From a virus: 22,559 nucleotides of DNA. Shown one piece after another: positions 6,647 through 14,277 of this stretch. The stretch is from IMG/VR virus record IMGVR_UViG_3300025886_000177, positions 1 through 22,559 of that record. One strand, 5' to 3'. The notes under the pieces are model-generated. The model had not been told where the DNA came from and ran no database searches. It worked only from the letters and a program-made list of their open reading frames with translations. Position 1 is the first letter of the stretch. Each line of letters starts with the position of its first letter. Position numbers and translations under genes: made by a program.

Positions 6647-7469
6647 CCCGCCTGTTCCTAAGATAGATGTTTCTGTTGACAGCAACACTTAACATACTCA
6701 TATCAACACCTAACTCATGTGCATAATGAAGCAATGCCTTGGTATCCTTTGGAAAGCAGTTGCCACCAAACCCATATTGACCATCAGGGCCGGGAACCAT
6801 CAAATGCGATGGTCCTAATCTCGGATCAGCCGCAAGAATTTCTCTGAACTCGTCCCATGATGTCTCGGCACCTGATGCTTGATGTACCTGATGCATCTCG
6901 TTCATAAAGACGACCTTTGCTGCATAGTGTGTATTCAACGCATACTTTACCAAACTAGCAGTGACCACATCAGTCTTGAATGTGGGTGCAGATGCACATT
7001 GACTGTACTTCTTGTAGATTTTTTCGAGTTGCGTACAATCATCCAAGTCACCACCAATCACATGAAAGAAGGGGTTCTTGAAATCGTGTTCGGCAGTTCG
7101 TTCTGTCAAGAATTCTGGGTTGTATACGACGCGAAGATCCGAATACCGATCCACCATCTCTTTCAAGTATTTCGGAGTAACGGTACTCTTGATGACGATC
7201 AGCCCCTCGAATGTCTCTTTACGCAGATCATCCAATACACTGTACAGGATTGTTGGGTCAACATCATTCATGTTATTTCTGCTTGGTGTTGGCACACAAA
7301 TGAATGTTGCGTCTGCCTTTTGTACACTCAGTTCACGAATAGAAAATGACTCTGCACCCAACTTAGGGTCAACTGGAAGTTGGGTAGTCTGACCATTCGT
7401 AAACCCACGAGACACGGCAGTTCCAACAAAGCCCATGCCAATCACACCTAATTTCAAAACATCACTCAT
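6639..7469 (-). CDS. Nucleotide-sugar (UDP-glucose/GDP-mannose) dehydrogenase-like protein, short form
   Basis: This encodes 276 residues. It has a Rossmann GxGxxG (residues 11-16), the CVPTP loop (59-63), STVTP (95-99), NPEFLTE (117-123), K175/N179 in the central helix, and the active-site motif GFGGNCFPKD with C238. These are the catalytic residues of the NAD-dependent dehydrogenases that oxidise NDP-sugars to uronic acids. Full enzymes have about 390-450 residues. This one stops just after the central domain and lacks the C-terminal UDP-binding domain, so the substrate may differ. It overlaps the upstream gene by 4 bases (ATGA) and the downstream Mom-like gene by 8, and so belongs to one translation-coupled operon. 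Similar genes are known in marine T4-like phages. Substrate unknown. Confidence 0.85.
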   Translation of the reverse strand: MSDVLKLGVIGMGFVGTAVSRGFTNGQTTQLPVDPKLGAESFSIRELSVQKADATFICVPTPSRNNMNDVDPTILYSVLDDLRKETFEGLIVIKSTVTPKYLKEMVDRYSDLRVVYNPEFLTERTAEHDFKNPFFHVIGGDLDDCTQLEKIYKKYSQCASAPTFKTDVVTASLVKYALNTHYAAKVVFMNEMHQVHQASGAETSWDEFREILAADPRLGPSHLMVPGPDGQYGFGGNCFPKDTKALLHYAHELGVDMSMLSVAVNRNIYLRNRRDD

Positions 7470-8104
7470 TGCACATTTTCCTTTATATCATAAAACATCT
7501 TATCAGAGTTCTCGGTAGTCACATACTTAGATTCTGTAGATTCACATATCCATTCATGCGTGTTAATCAAATAGTCGGGTTTATCAGCTTGTTCATACGG
7601 TTGTGCAACGAAAGCAGGGTCGTACCAAAGAATCCGATTATTGGGCTGAATAGCATAATTGCCACAATCAAGACGGAGCATGTGACCACACTTCCAGCCC
7701 AAATCACCAACGCCATCAGCGTGGCAACCGTTCGTCCAATCAAACGTAAATAAGTAAGTAGCATTGTGAACCTCTGAATCCTTTAACATTGTTCGGCATC
7801 GCTTTCTTGCGAGCAAACTGTATTCATGGACAGACACGTCATCCGAGAATGAATCCCAGAGTTGTAGTGTCTCTAGTGCCATTGGTGGAGCATCCGTTTT
7901 CCATGCAAGAGCATGAATAGGAAGCCTTCCTACTTGTGCGCCACGTTCTGTCATCACATGAAAACTGGTTGCCCATCCTGCACGAGAACATGCACCAAAG
8001 ACAGCGACAGGAGTAAACTCACCATGCCCCCTTTGCATATCATACAGAAACTCATTGCGAACATATGCCTCAAAGACAGGAACATCTGCATTAATATAGC
8101 TCAT
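7466..8104 (-). CDS. Conserved phage protein of unknown function
   Basis: This encodes 212 residues starting MSYINADVPV. It is rich in aromatic residues, cysteine and histidine (for example GACSRAGWATSFHVM near the N-terminus and CGHMLRLDCGNY in the second half), with no membrane segment. I cannot assign a family with certainty. AGGAG lies 6 bases before the ATG. The gene is first in the operon with the dehydrogenase-like and Mom-like genes and overlaps the former by 4 bases, so a shared pathway is plausible but not shown. Confidence 0.75.
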   Translation of the reverse strand: MSYINADVPVFEAYVRNEFLYDMQRGHGEFTPVAVFGACSRAGWATSFHVMTERGAQVGRLPIHALAWKTDAPPMALETLQLWDSFSDDVSVHEYSLLARKRCRTMLKDSEVHNATYLFTFDWTNGCHADGVGDLGWKCGHMLRLDCGNYAIQPNNRILWYDPAFVAQPYEQADKPDYLINTHEWICESTESKYVTTENSDKMFYDIKENVQ

Positions 8105-8251
8105 AACAAACTCCTAAACGCCCGTCGCGGTTTCAATCGACACAATCAATCTATACCCACGGACTCTTGGATACCAAAAAACAAACTTCTTTATTAATGT
8201 GAGGCTTATTTTTTATAGACTTGTTTGCCTATCCAAGCTCATGTATATATA
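8105..8251 (-). other. Intergenic leader upstream of the modification-like operon
   Basis: These 147 bases separate gene 46 from the next operon. I see no strong terminator. The best sigma70-like pair on the minus strand is TTGGTA (8177-8172), 16 bases, TATAGA (8155-8150), with 4/6 matches in each box. TATAAAAA at 8217-8210 is a poor late-promoter match. The operon may therefore be read through from gene 46 or from the weak promoter. Confidence 0.3.
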
Positions 8252-10003
8252 TTAGACCATTTTACTGAAGCCACGAACCTTCTCAAACTTGATTGTCTCG
8301 GTGAACTTGTCAACCAAATCAATCTTATGTGAGATCACAAACACGTTTGTGTTATTGCTTGGAGCATCTCGCACCTGACCATCAAAATGCTGCGACTGTT
8401 TGAATAACAGTTTTGCCATGACCTCATCTGCACCAATAGCATCCAGTGAACCATCAAACACCTCATCCAGAATCAGCAGATTGGTACTGACACTATTCTT
8501 CAACTCGGCAATCTTTCTCCATGTGAACAGTAGTGCAAGATCAATGCGTGCCTTCTCACCTTCACTAAACGATGCATAAGTGAACTCATCCAGATGCCGT
8601 GACTTGATGGTTTCATTAAACGTCTCATCCAATTCAAACTTAACATAGAAGTCAAGATCCCGTAGATGCTCATTGATTTGTGCATTGATAATAGGTAGAT
8701 AGTTTTCAATGATCTTGGCTTTGATACCCGAATCCTTGAGCATATCATATGCAATATCATGAGACTTCTTCTGTTGAGACAATGCATACTTCTCTATATC
8801 AAGGTCGGCAATCGCATCTTCAAGATCCTTCAACACCTTCTCACGAGCATCAGTAGGAGAATCATTCCGAACCCGCAAGGCTGCAATCTCATCATTCAAT
8901 GACGTGATGCGATCAGTCCCCGTGCGAATTCTAGATTCTTTCGTTGCGATTGTTCTTGAGAACCCATCATGGACAGCCTCCATCTTGACGACACCCTCCA
9001 TCTCTAATGCGATAGTATAAAGGGTATCATCCAACTGGTGAACCGCAACATCAATCTCTTTGCTTGTTTGGATACGCTTTGCGATCATGCCCACGCGAAA
9101 CTTCTGATCAATATCCTGCATACATGTTGGGCATGAGTCGTTGTCATCATAGAACTTCTTTTCCTTCTCGATAGCAAGTTGCTTTTTGTTGAGGTCGCGG
9201 AAGACATCTTCCAATGCCTTCTTCCTATTCTCTAATGGTGTTCGTTTCTCACTGATGTCCTTCTTGATGCGGGACATGTTGACCTTATCCTCAATCAACG
9301 TCATCACATCATTATCAATGTCCGCTCGAATAACATCAATCTTGGATTGCATGAGTTGGATGTCCGTCTCACGTTCCTTGATGGTGGTTTCGATGTTGGT
9401 CTTTTGAAGGCTCTTCTTTTCTTCATTCAGCCGAAGCATGGAATCATTTTCTCGCACAAGTTCCTTGAGCTTAGCCAACCTATCCCTGAGTACCACATTC
9501 ATCTCAGAGAATATCTCAATATCCAACACATCCTCTACCACCTTGCGTCTATCCGCAGGCGACATGTTCATGAATGAGTCGTATCGCGAACCCAGAATGA
9601 CAACACTACAAAATGACTTGTAATTCATCTTGAGTACACTGCTCTCTAGGTTATTCTGGAAATCCTTGACGGATGCATTCTTGTCTAGTTCAATGCCATC
9701 CACACTTATGTCAAGAACAGCAGGCTTCAACCCGCGACGAATAACATACTCCTTCTTACCGATAGAGAACTCAAGCTCCACCATACAATCCTTTTGATTG
9801 ACGGAGTTGATCAATGCAGGCTTATTGATGTTTCGATATGCCTTACCGAACAACGAAAAGGTCAGAGCATCCAATAGGGTACTCTTGCCTGATCCGTTCT
9901 TACCAATGATGAGTGTGTTAGTTCTTGAGTTTAGGTCATATTCAGTAAAGGCATTTCCAGTGGAGAGGAAATTCTTATAACGTAACTTCTTAAATACAAT
10001 CAA
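8252..10003 (-). CDS. 46: Recombination endonuclease subunit gp46 (Rad50/SbcC-like ATPase)
   Basis: This encodes 583 residues, close to the 560 of T4 gp46. Walker A is GKNGSGKST at 34-42. A long coiled coil is broken by the zinc hook CPTC at 291-294. The ABC signature FSEGEKARID is at 479-488 and Walker B LLILDEVFD at 509-517, followed by an H-loop (VISHK) near the end. With gp47 it forms the nuclease that resects DNA ends for recombination-dependent replication. The start codon is TTG at 10003; AAGGGG, overlapping the gene 47 stop, lies about 8 bases upstream and no ATG is nearby in frame. It is the last gene of the uvsY-uvsW-55-47-46 operon, 11 bases after gene 47. Confidence 0.97.
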   Translation of the reverse strand: MIVFKKLRYKNFLSTGNAFTEYDLNSRTNTLIIGKNGSGKSTLLDALTFSLFGKAYRNINKPALINSVNQKDCMVELEFSIGKKEYVIRRGLKPAVLDISVDGIELDKNASVKDFQNNLESSVLKMNYKSFCSVVILGSRYDSFMNMSPADRRKVVEDVLDIEIFSEMNVVLRDRLAKLKELVRENDSMLRLNEEKKSLQKTNIETTIKERETDIQLMQSKIDVIRADIDNDVMTLIEDKVNMSRIKKDISEKRTPLENRKKALEDVFRDLNKKQLAIEKEKKFYDDNDSCPTCMQDIDQKFRVGMIAKRIQTSKEIDVAVHQLDDTLYTIALEMEGVVKMEAVHDGFSRTIATKESRIRTGTDRITSLNDEIAALRVRNDSPTDAREKVLKDLEDAIADLDIEKYALSQQKKSHDIAYDMLKDSGIKAKIIENYLPIINAQINEHLRDLDFYVKFELDETFNETIKSRHLDEFTYASFSEGEKARIDLALLFTWRKIAELKNSVSTNLLILDEVFDGSLDAIGADEVMAKLLFKQSQHFDGQVRDAPSNNTNVFVISHKIDLVDKFTETIKFEKVRGFSKMV

Positions 10004-10014
10004 TGATGTTCCCC

Positions 10015-11067
10015 TTACGAAGAGGCAATTGCCTCGTCAAACAAATCTCGCATGAGGTTCTTAACCTCATCTTTGTTATCATATTTGGTCTGCTCAATAT
10101 AATCATTGAGCAGTTCAACCGTACCCTTGCTTTCAATGTGTTCGATTTCTACCTCTGATGTATCAGACGCATCAGTATTATCAATGATCTGCATGTGCCA
10201 CGGCCCTGCCGCTTCCATCTCTTCAATAAACTTACTGAACACATATTGATCATCAATTTCATTAATGATGATCTTAACTGCCTTGTTTGTGTAGTCAGCA
10301 GGGTTCACGTCGCTTGTTCCATTATAAAATACACGAAAGAACATCTTATGTGGATTAGGAACAAACTCCAACTCCATCGTATCTGTATCCAGCACATGGA
10401 AACCACGCTCTTCATCGCAGTCGATCCACGTCTGCTCAAATGGCGAACCCAGATACCAGACGTTATCCAAATGCGATTTCTTATGGAAGTGACCACTCAA
10501 CGTCATATCAAACTTACGGAACACCTTGCGATCCATACCCTCGGTATTCCTTAGTCCGCGAGCCATTTCAAAGCCAGCCAAATTCAAATGACCCAGACAC
10601 ACCTTGGCAGTTGACTTATCAATGGTATCAAGAGTCTCTTCAAGATTGTCTGAATTGATCCAAGGCACTAACAACAAAGGATGCTCCACACCCGGATACC
10701 AAATCTCTTCAGCCTTTGAATACCATTGAAACGCTCCGTCATACCATTGCGTTGGTGTCTCAAACAAACAACTCATGGAGTTGATGTCATTCGTGTTTTT
10801 GAAAAATGTGTCGTGGTTTCCTATAATCACCTTTAAATCGAACTCAGAGGCAAGATTATTCATCAGTGATCTGAAGCCATTTAGCGTTTTGTAATTTATC
10901 CATTTTCGACGGTCTGTGATGTCTCCTAAGTGTATGATATTGCTGATGTTTTTCTCTCTCAAATAAGGGATAAAAACGTCATACCAGAATTTGTACTGGT
11001 ATTTGGCAAAAGTGTCACTATCCCCCCTAACCCCCGCATGTGTATCTGTGACAAGTGCGATTTTCAT
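10015..11067 (-). CDS. 47: Recombination endonuclease subunit gp47 (Mre11/SbcD-like nuclease)
   Basis: This encodes 350 residues (T4 gp47 has 339). It has the metallophosphoesterase motifs in order: D8-T-H10, GDxTD at 48-52, GNHD at 83-86, and two late histidine motifs, GHL and GHFH. These bind two metal ions for nuclease activity. The partner is gp46, encoded directly downstream. The start overlaps the stop of gene 55 by 4 bases (ATGA), so translation is coupled. In T4 this complex is needed for recombination-dependent replication and host DNA degradation; the same role is expected here. Confidence 0.97.
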   Translation of the reverse strand: MKIALVTDTHAGVRGDSDTFAKYQYKFWYDVFIPYLREKNISNIIHLGDITDRRKWINYKTLNGFRSLMNNLASEFDLKVIIGNHDTFFKNTNDINSMSCLFETPTQWYDGAFQWYSKAEEIWYPGVEHPLLLVPWINSDNLEETLDTIDKSTAKVCLGHLNLAGFEMARGLRNTEGMDRKVFRKFDMTLSGHFHKKSHLDNVWYLGSPFEQTWIDCDEERGFHVLDTDTMELEFVPNPHKMFFRVFYNGTSDVNPADYTNKAVKIIINEIDDQYVFSKFIEEMEAAGPWHMQIIDNTDASDTSEVEIEHIESKGTVELLNDYIEQTKYDNKDEVKNLMRDLFDEAIASS

Positions 11068-11669
11068 ATCTTTTCTTCCTCAGTCAAATCTGATGCAAAT
11101 TGTAGGATATTGTTGCTGCTAGTCACTTTTTTCTTTTTCGTAGATTTCCGCTGTTTGTTCTTGATCTGCTTCTTCTTCTCCATAGAGTCTTCGTAGTTCT
11201 GAATGAACTCACTCATGTTATCATACAGTTTAGCCATACCTATACTCGACACGGCTGCATGATCCTCATCACTCATATTATCAAACTGGCTATTCTCCAA
11301 TGACTTATACCGAACATAGAGTTGCTTTTTCTCTTTCTGAATCCTTCGCAGAAAAGCATAGTAGATGATTTGAGTAAAATAGGCAAAGGGGTTCTTCGAC
11401 TTCTCTGGGTCGAAGTTGTGTATATACTGAATACAGTTCTCGATCCCGTCTGCAATCATGTCCTCACGAAATGCATAGTTGATAAAATTGGACTTATATG
11501 ACAGGTGACTAGCAATCTTTACAAATATCACACCAATGGCATCGGGTATTTGCGGATCAGCCTTGCCATCATCTCTTGCTGCCGTCGTTGCTTCTTTGAA
11601 TTTGACCATATGCTGAAGGAACTCTTTGTTGTCTACATAGTGTTCCGGTTTCTTTTTCTCTCTCGCCAT
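11064..11669 (-). CDS. 55: Late-transcription sigma factor gp55
   Basis: This encodes 201 residues (T4 gp55 has 185). Residues 68-115, which include MIADGIEN and FDPEKSKNPFAYFTQIIYYAF, match the highly conserved sigma region-2-like core that recognises the late -10 box TATAAATA. A lysine-rich segment follows at about 165-186 and a short acidic C-terminal tail after it. In T4 the C-terminal end contacts the sliding clamp gp45. The ribosome-binding site AAGGGG lies inside the end of uvsW, 4 bases upstream of this gene. The TATAAATA boxes before 18, 19, 22 and 23 in this window are its expected targets. Confidence 0.96.
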   Translation of the reverse strand: MAREKKKPEHYVDNKEFLQHMVKFKEATTAARDDGKADPQIPDAIGVIFVKIASHLSYKSNFINYAFREDMIADGIENCIQYIHNFDPEKSKNPFAYFTQIIYYAFLRRIQKEKKQLYVRYKSLENSQFDNMSDEDHAAVSSIGMAKLYDNMSEFIQNYEDSMEKKKQIKNKQRKSTKKKKVTSSNNILQFASDLTEEEKI

Positions 11670-11673
11670 AATA

Positions 11674-13122
11674 CTACCCCTTCAATTCTACATTATATGT
11701 TTTGACTTTGAACTTCTCTGACTTGTATATCGCAAACCTCTCTTGGTAATGCTTCAATGAGAAATTCCTAGTCTTCCTACCATTGGTCAAATCATCTACA
11801 ATATCATACAACACCGCTTCCTCATCATCCACTCGCCGCAATGCACGACCAATGCTTTGCAATGTCCTCACTCTGGATTTTCCGGGGTGAGTGAACACTA
11901 CGTTGTTCAATCGTTTGATGTTGATACCCTGTGAGTATACACCAGATGATGCAATAATAATAGCATTTTTTTCAGTTTCTACAATAGCACGGACATCCTC
12001 TCGCTTTGACAACTCAGTGCCACCATAAACAAAGTACACCTTTCTTTCGGCCTGCTTCTCGTCATATATTGATTTGAATAGTGGGACACCATGCTTCTCA
12101 ACATAGTTGAATAGCACAAGCGTATTGCCCTCAAGACTCAGCACCAGATTCTTAATGAACTTGTTGCGTGCCTCACTGGAAATCAGATAGTCAACCTCTT
12201 CCTGATACTTGAGGTCGGCAGCAACCTTCTCTTGATGCTTGAGTACAATTGCCTTGACTACAAAATCAGACAAAACCTTCTCATCAATCAGATCCTTGGT
12301 TGCTGTCACCTTTCGCACTTCACCTAACAAACCCTCAATCACTAGTTTATTGGTTAGTGTACCATCAAGTGTACCTGTTGTACCAAAGCGATAGGGTGTG
12401 TTGGTCATCTTGGTCATGATGTTAGTGATAGACTTGGACTTGACACCATGACACTCATCCACCACCACTGTACCAAACTGATCGAAATAGCTCTTTGGCA
12501 TCTTGTATAGGGATTGCCATGTAGAGATCACGATAGGCTTATCGGTCTGTTTGTCACGCCCTGACATAATTTGGTGTATAGGAGATCCTTGTAACCCATA
12601 GTCACCAAAGTCTTTTTTCATCTGTGCCACCAAGGAGGTCGATGGTACGATGATCAAATGCTTACGATCATGCTTAGTTAAATATAATTTAATTAACATG
12701 TAGATAATGAGACTTTTGCCAGATCCGGTGGGTGACAAAAGCAACATGCGTCTCTTGCGAACCGCAGCAACAAATGCCTCCATCTGATATTCTCGTGGTT
12801 TGAATGGAAGACCTAATGTCTCTACGAATTCATTGGCTTCATTCAAGGAAAAGTTATCATCAGCCTCACCATCATAGGTTAGGAGGTATCCTCTTTCACG
12901 ACAAAATGTTGCAACGTGAGAGATCAAGCCTGCATAGATGGTTTGGTCTTTATAGTTCAAAAGACGTATCTTTCCATCCCATGCACCCATCTTGTACGAA
13001 GGATGAAACTTAGCAGAGGGTACGTCAAACGTGAAATAGTCTGACATCTCACGGATGGTGTGTGGTTCTGCACTAACCCACAGATATACATCATCTTTTT
13101 TACTGACGACCACAGATTCCAT
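11674..13122 (-). CDS. uvsW: UvsW-type recombination DNA helicase
   Basis: This encodes 482 residues (T4 UvsW has 503). It is an SF2 helicase with Walker A SPTGSGKS (130-137), VVDECH (220-225, a DECH variant of DEAH), motif III-like FGTTGTL (246-252) and motif VI QSIGRALRR (422-430). The first 90 residues form the small N-terminal domain typical of UvsW. It remodels D-loops, R-loops and stalled forks and, in T4, shuts off origin replication in favour of recombination. The start directly abuts the uvsY stop with no spacer. Confidence 0.95.
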   Translation of the reverse strand: MESVVVSKKDDVYLWVSAEPHTIREMSDYFTFDVPSAKFHPSYKMGAWDGKIRLLNYKDQTIYAGLISHVATFCRERGYLLTYDGEADDNFSLNEANEFVETLGLPFKPREYQMEAFVAAVRKRRMLLLSPTGSGKSLIIYMLIKLYLTKHDRKHLIIVPSTSLVAQMKKDFGDYGLQGSPIHQIMSGRDKQTDKPIVISTWQSLYKMPKSYFDQFGTVVVDECHGVKSKSITNIMTKMTNTPYRFGTTGTLDGTLTNKLVIEGLLGEVRKVTATKDLIDEKVLSDFVVKAIVLKHQEKVAADLKYQEEVDYLISSEARNKFIKNLVLSLEGNTLVLFNYVEKHGVPLFKSIYDEKQAERKVYFVYGGTELSKREDVRAIVETEKNAIIIASSGVYSQGINIKRLNNVVFTHPGKSRVRTLQSIGRALRRVDDEEAVLYDIVDDLTNGRKTRNFSLKHYQERFAIYKSEKFKVKTYNVELKG

Positions 13123-13575
13123 TTAGTTCCCGCCTAAAAACTTTCTCCAATCAATGGCATTCTTGATTTGTTGGGATCGCCATTTAATGGAGTCAAGAAT
13201 AGACACAAGTAGTTGAACCTTCTCGTTCTGCTCAGAAATCTGAATCAGGTGACGTACAATATCCTTATCACCTTCCACATATCTTGGAACATCCGACTTG
13301 AGAATACGCATATCCAAAGCCACCCACCCTCGTTCCAATAGATCCTCTTCACACATCTTTCCGCTATAATACTCGATCTTGTCTCTCTTGAGAATGTTGT
13401 GAGTTTCTTTCATTTTATTCAGGTGCCTTCTCTCGTCTATGAGCAGGCGAACATACTTGGAATGCAGTACAGGTATCTTTAGACTTTCCTCATCCAGAGC
13501 CAATGTGTCTATGTTGCTGTCCTCACCCCACATTGTGTATATATCTTCAATAAGTGTAAGTTCAATAAGATTCAT
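13123..13575 (-). CDS. uvsY: UvsY-type recombination mediator
   Basis: This encodes 150 residues (T4 UvsY has 137). The middle segment with IEYYSGK and the C-terminal helix KWRSQQIKNAIDWRKFLGG resemble UvsY, and its position directly upstream of uvsW is the T4 arrangement. UvsY loads the UvsX recombinase on single-stranded DNA coated by gp32. A GGGAC site lies about 12 bases before the ATG at 13575, with a short AT-rich leader from the sigma70 promoter at 13637-13664. It is the first gene of the five-gene recombination and late-sigma operon. Confidence 0.88.
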   Translation of the reverse strand: MNLIELTLIEDIYTMWGEDSNIDTLALDEESLKIPVLHSKYVRLLIDERRHLNKMKETHNILKRDKIEYYSGKMCEEDLLERGWVALDMRILKSDVPRYVEGDKDIVRHLIQISEQNEKVQLLVSILDSIKWRSQQIKNAIDWRKFLGGN

Positions 13576-13636
13576 ATTTAAAAGTGTCCCTATGTTTAGC
13601 TGATATGTATGCAGGTGCAGTTTTGACGTTATGTAT

Positions 13637-13664
13637 ATTATAGCACTTACAGATCGCTTGTCAA
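13637..13664 (-). promoter_or_regulatory. Near-perfect sigma70 promoter of the uvsY-uvsW-55-47-46 operon
   Basis: The minus strand reads TTGACA (13664-13659), 16 bases, then TATAAT (13642-13637), both boxes perfect. It lies 8 bases beyond the stop of the upstream tail-tube-like gene and about 60 bases before uvsY. It allows the late sigma gene 55 to be made by the host polymerase before late transcription starts. Confidence 0.85.
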
Positions 13665-13672
13665 GGGGTAAG

Positions 13673-14182
13673 TCACACTTTCTCGTATTTGTATGTTAGA
13701 TACCTAAAAGTTGCCGTTGCCTTAATACCTTCGATGTCAGCAGATGCGGAATCGAAGGATACTTCTGATAGGCTTGTTGGGAATAGATCACCAAACTGTA
13801 CGATATAATTAGCATTCATATTGGAATTCAATATAGTTAGTGTGGCATCAGAATATATTTGCTTATCGGCTTTTTGATTCTTATATTCATCGTAATTATT
13901 AGGGAACCCAACTCCAGTCAACCAATCATACATTTCTCTCCAGCAATTCAAATCCTCATCAACAAGGAATGTGATGTTCAACGGCTCCCACGTCAAGTCA
14001 TTGCCGGGAACCTGCGCCTGCATGAAAGGAGTGGGTTGGGCTATCTCACCCAACGAAATACCGGGAAGACTTACCGAGGTTAAGAACCAATTGGTTTGCG
14101 GAAGATATTCTATGTTGAAGCGGAATCCAACAGGAGATACTAGATTGATGTTGTCTGGTTGCGAATTGAATAGTTTTGTCAT
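13673..14182 (-). CDS. Tail-tube-like (gp19-fold) structural protein
   Basis: This encodes 169 residues with the ATG at 14182. AGGAGG lies 6 bases upstream, whereas the longer frame from 14245 would translate the gene 23 terminator. The segment SVSLPGISLGEIAQPTPF, then VPGNDLTWEPLNITFLVDEDLNCWREMYDWL, has the layout of the T4 gp19 tube family (a strand-rich barrel with a conserved LPG turn and a W-x-x-M-x-x-W helix). Its position after 23 and before uvsY is where environmental T4-like phages often carry a further virion gene, annotated either gp3 (tail terminator) or gp19-like. A tube or terminator role is inferred; which of the two is open. Confidence 0.75.
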   Translation of the reverse strand: MTKLFNSQPDNINLVSPVGFRFNIEYLPQTNWFLTSVSLPGISLGEIAQPTPFMQAQVPGNDLTWEPLNITFLVDEDLNCWREMYDWLTGVGFPNNYDEYKNQKADKQIYSDATLTILNSNMNANYIVQFGDLFPTSLSEVSFDSASADIEGIKATATFRYLTYKYEKV

Positions 14183-14218
14183 GATTTCCTCCTGTGTATA
14201 TTTAGGGAAGGCCGAAAC

Positions 14219-14256
14219 GAAATCAGGGAGCATCCCGAAGGACACTCCCTGATTTC
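14219..14256 (-). terminator. Terminator after gene 23
   Basis: GAAATCAGGGAG (14219-14230) and CTCCCTGATTTC (14245-14256) form a perfect 12-bp stem with a 14-base loop, 21 bases after the gene 23 stop. The minus-strand tail is ATTTCGTTTC, only moderately T-rich. A strong terminator after the most expressed virion gene is expected. Confidence 0.85.
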
Positions 14257-14277
14257 TTAGCTTGTTACTATATTAGC

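Noticed and set aside
14199-14206. CCTAAATA as a late promoter before the tail-tube-like gene
   Set aside because: It matches only 6/8 and lies so close to the ATG that the start of RNA would fall on the ribosome-binding site.
14183-14245. Longer N-terminus for the tail-tube-like gene
   Set aside because: It would translate the perfect 12-bp terminator stem of gene 23; the ATG at 14182 has AGGAGG at ideal spacing.
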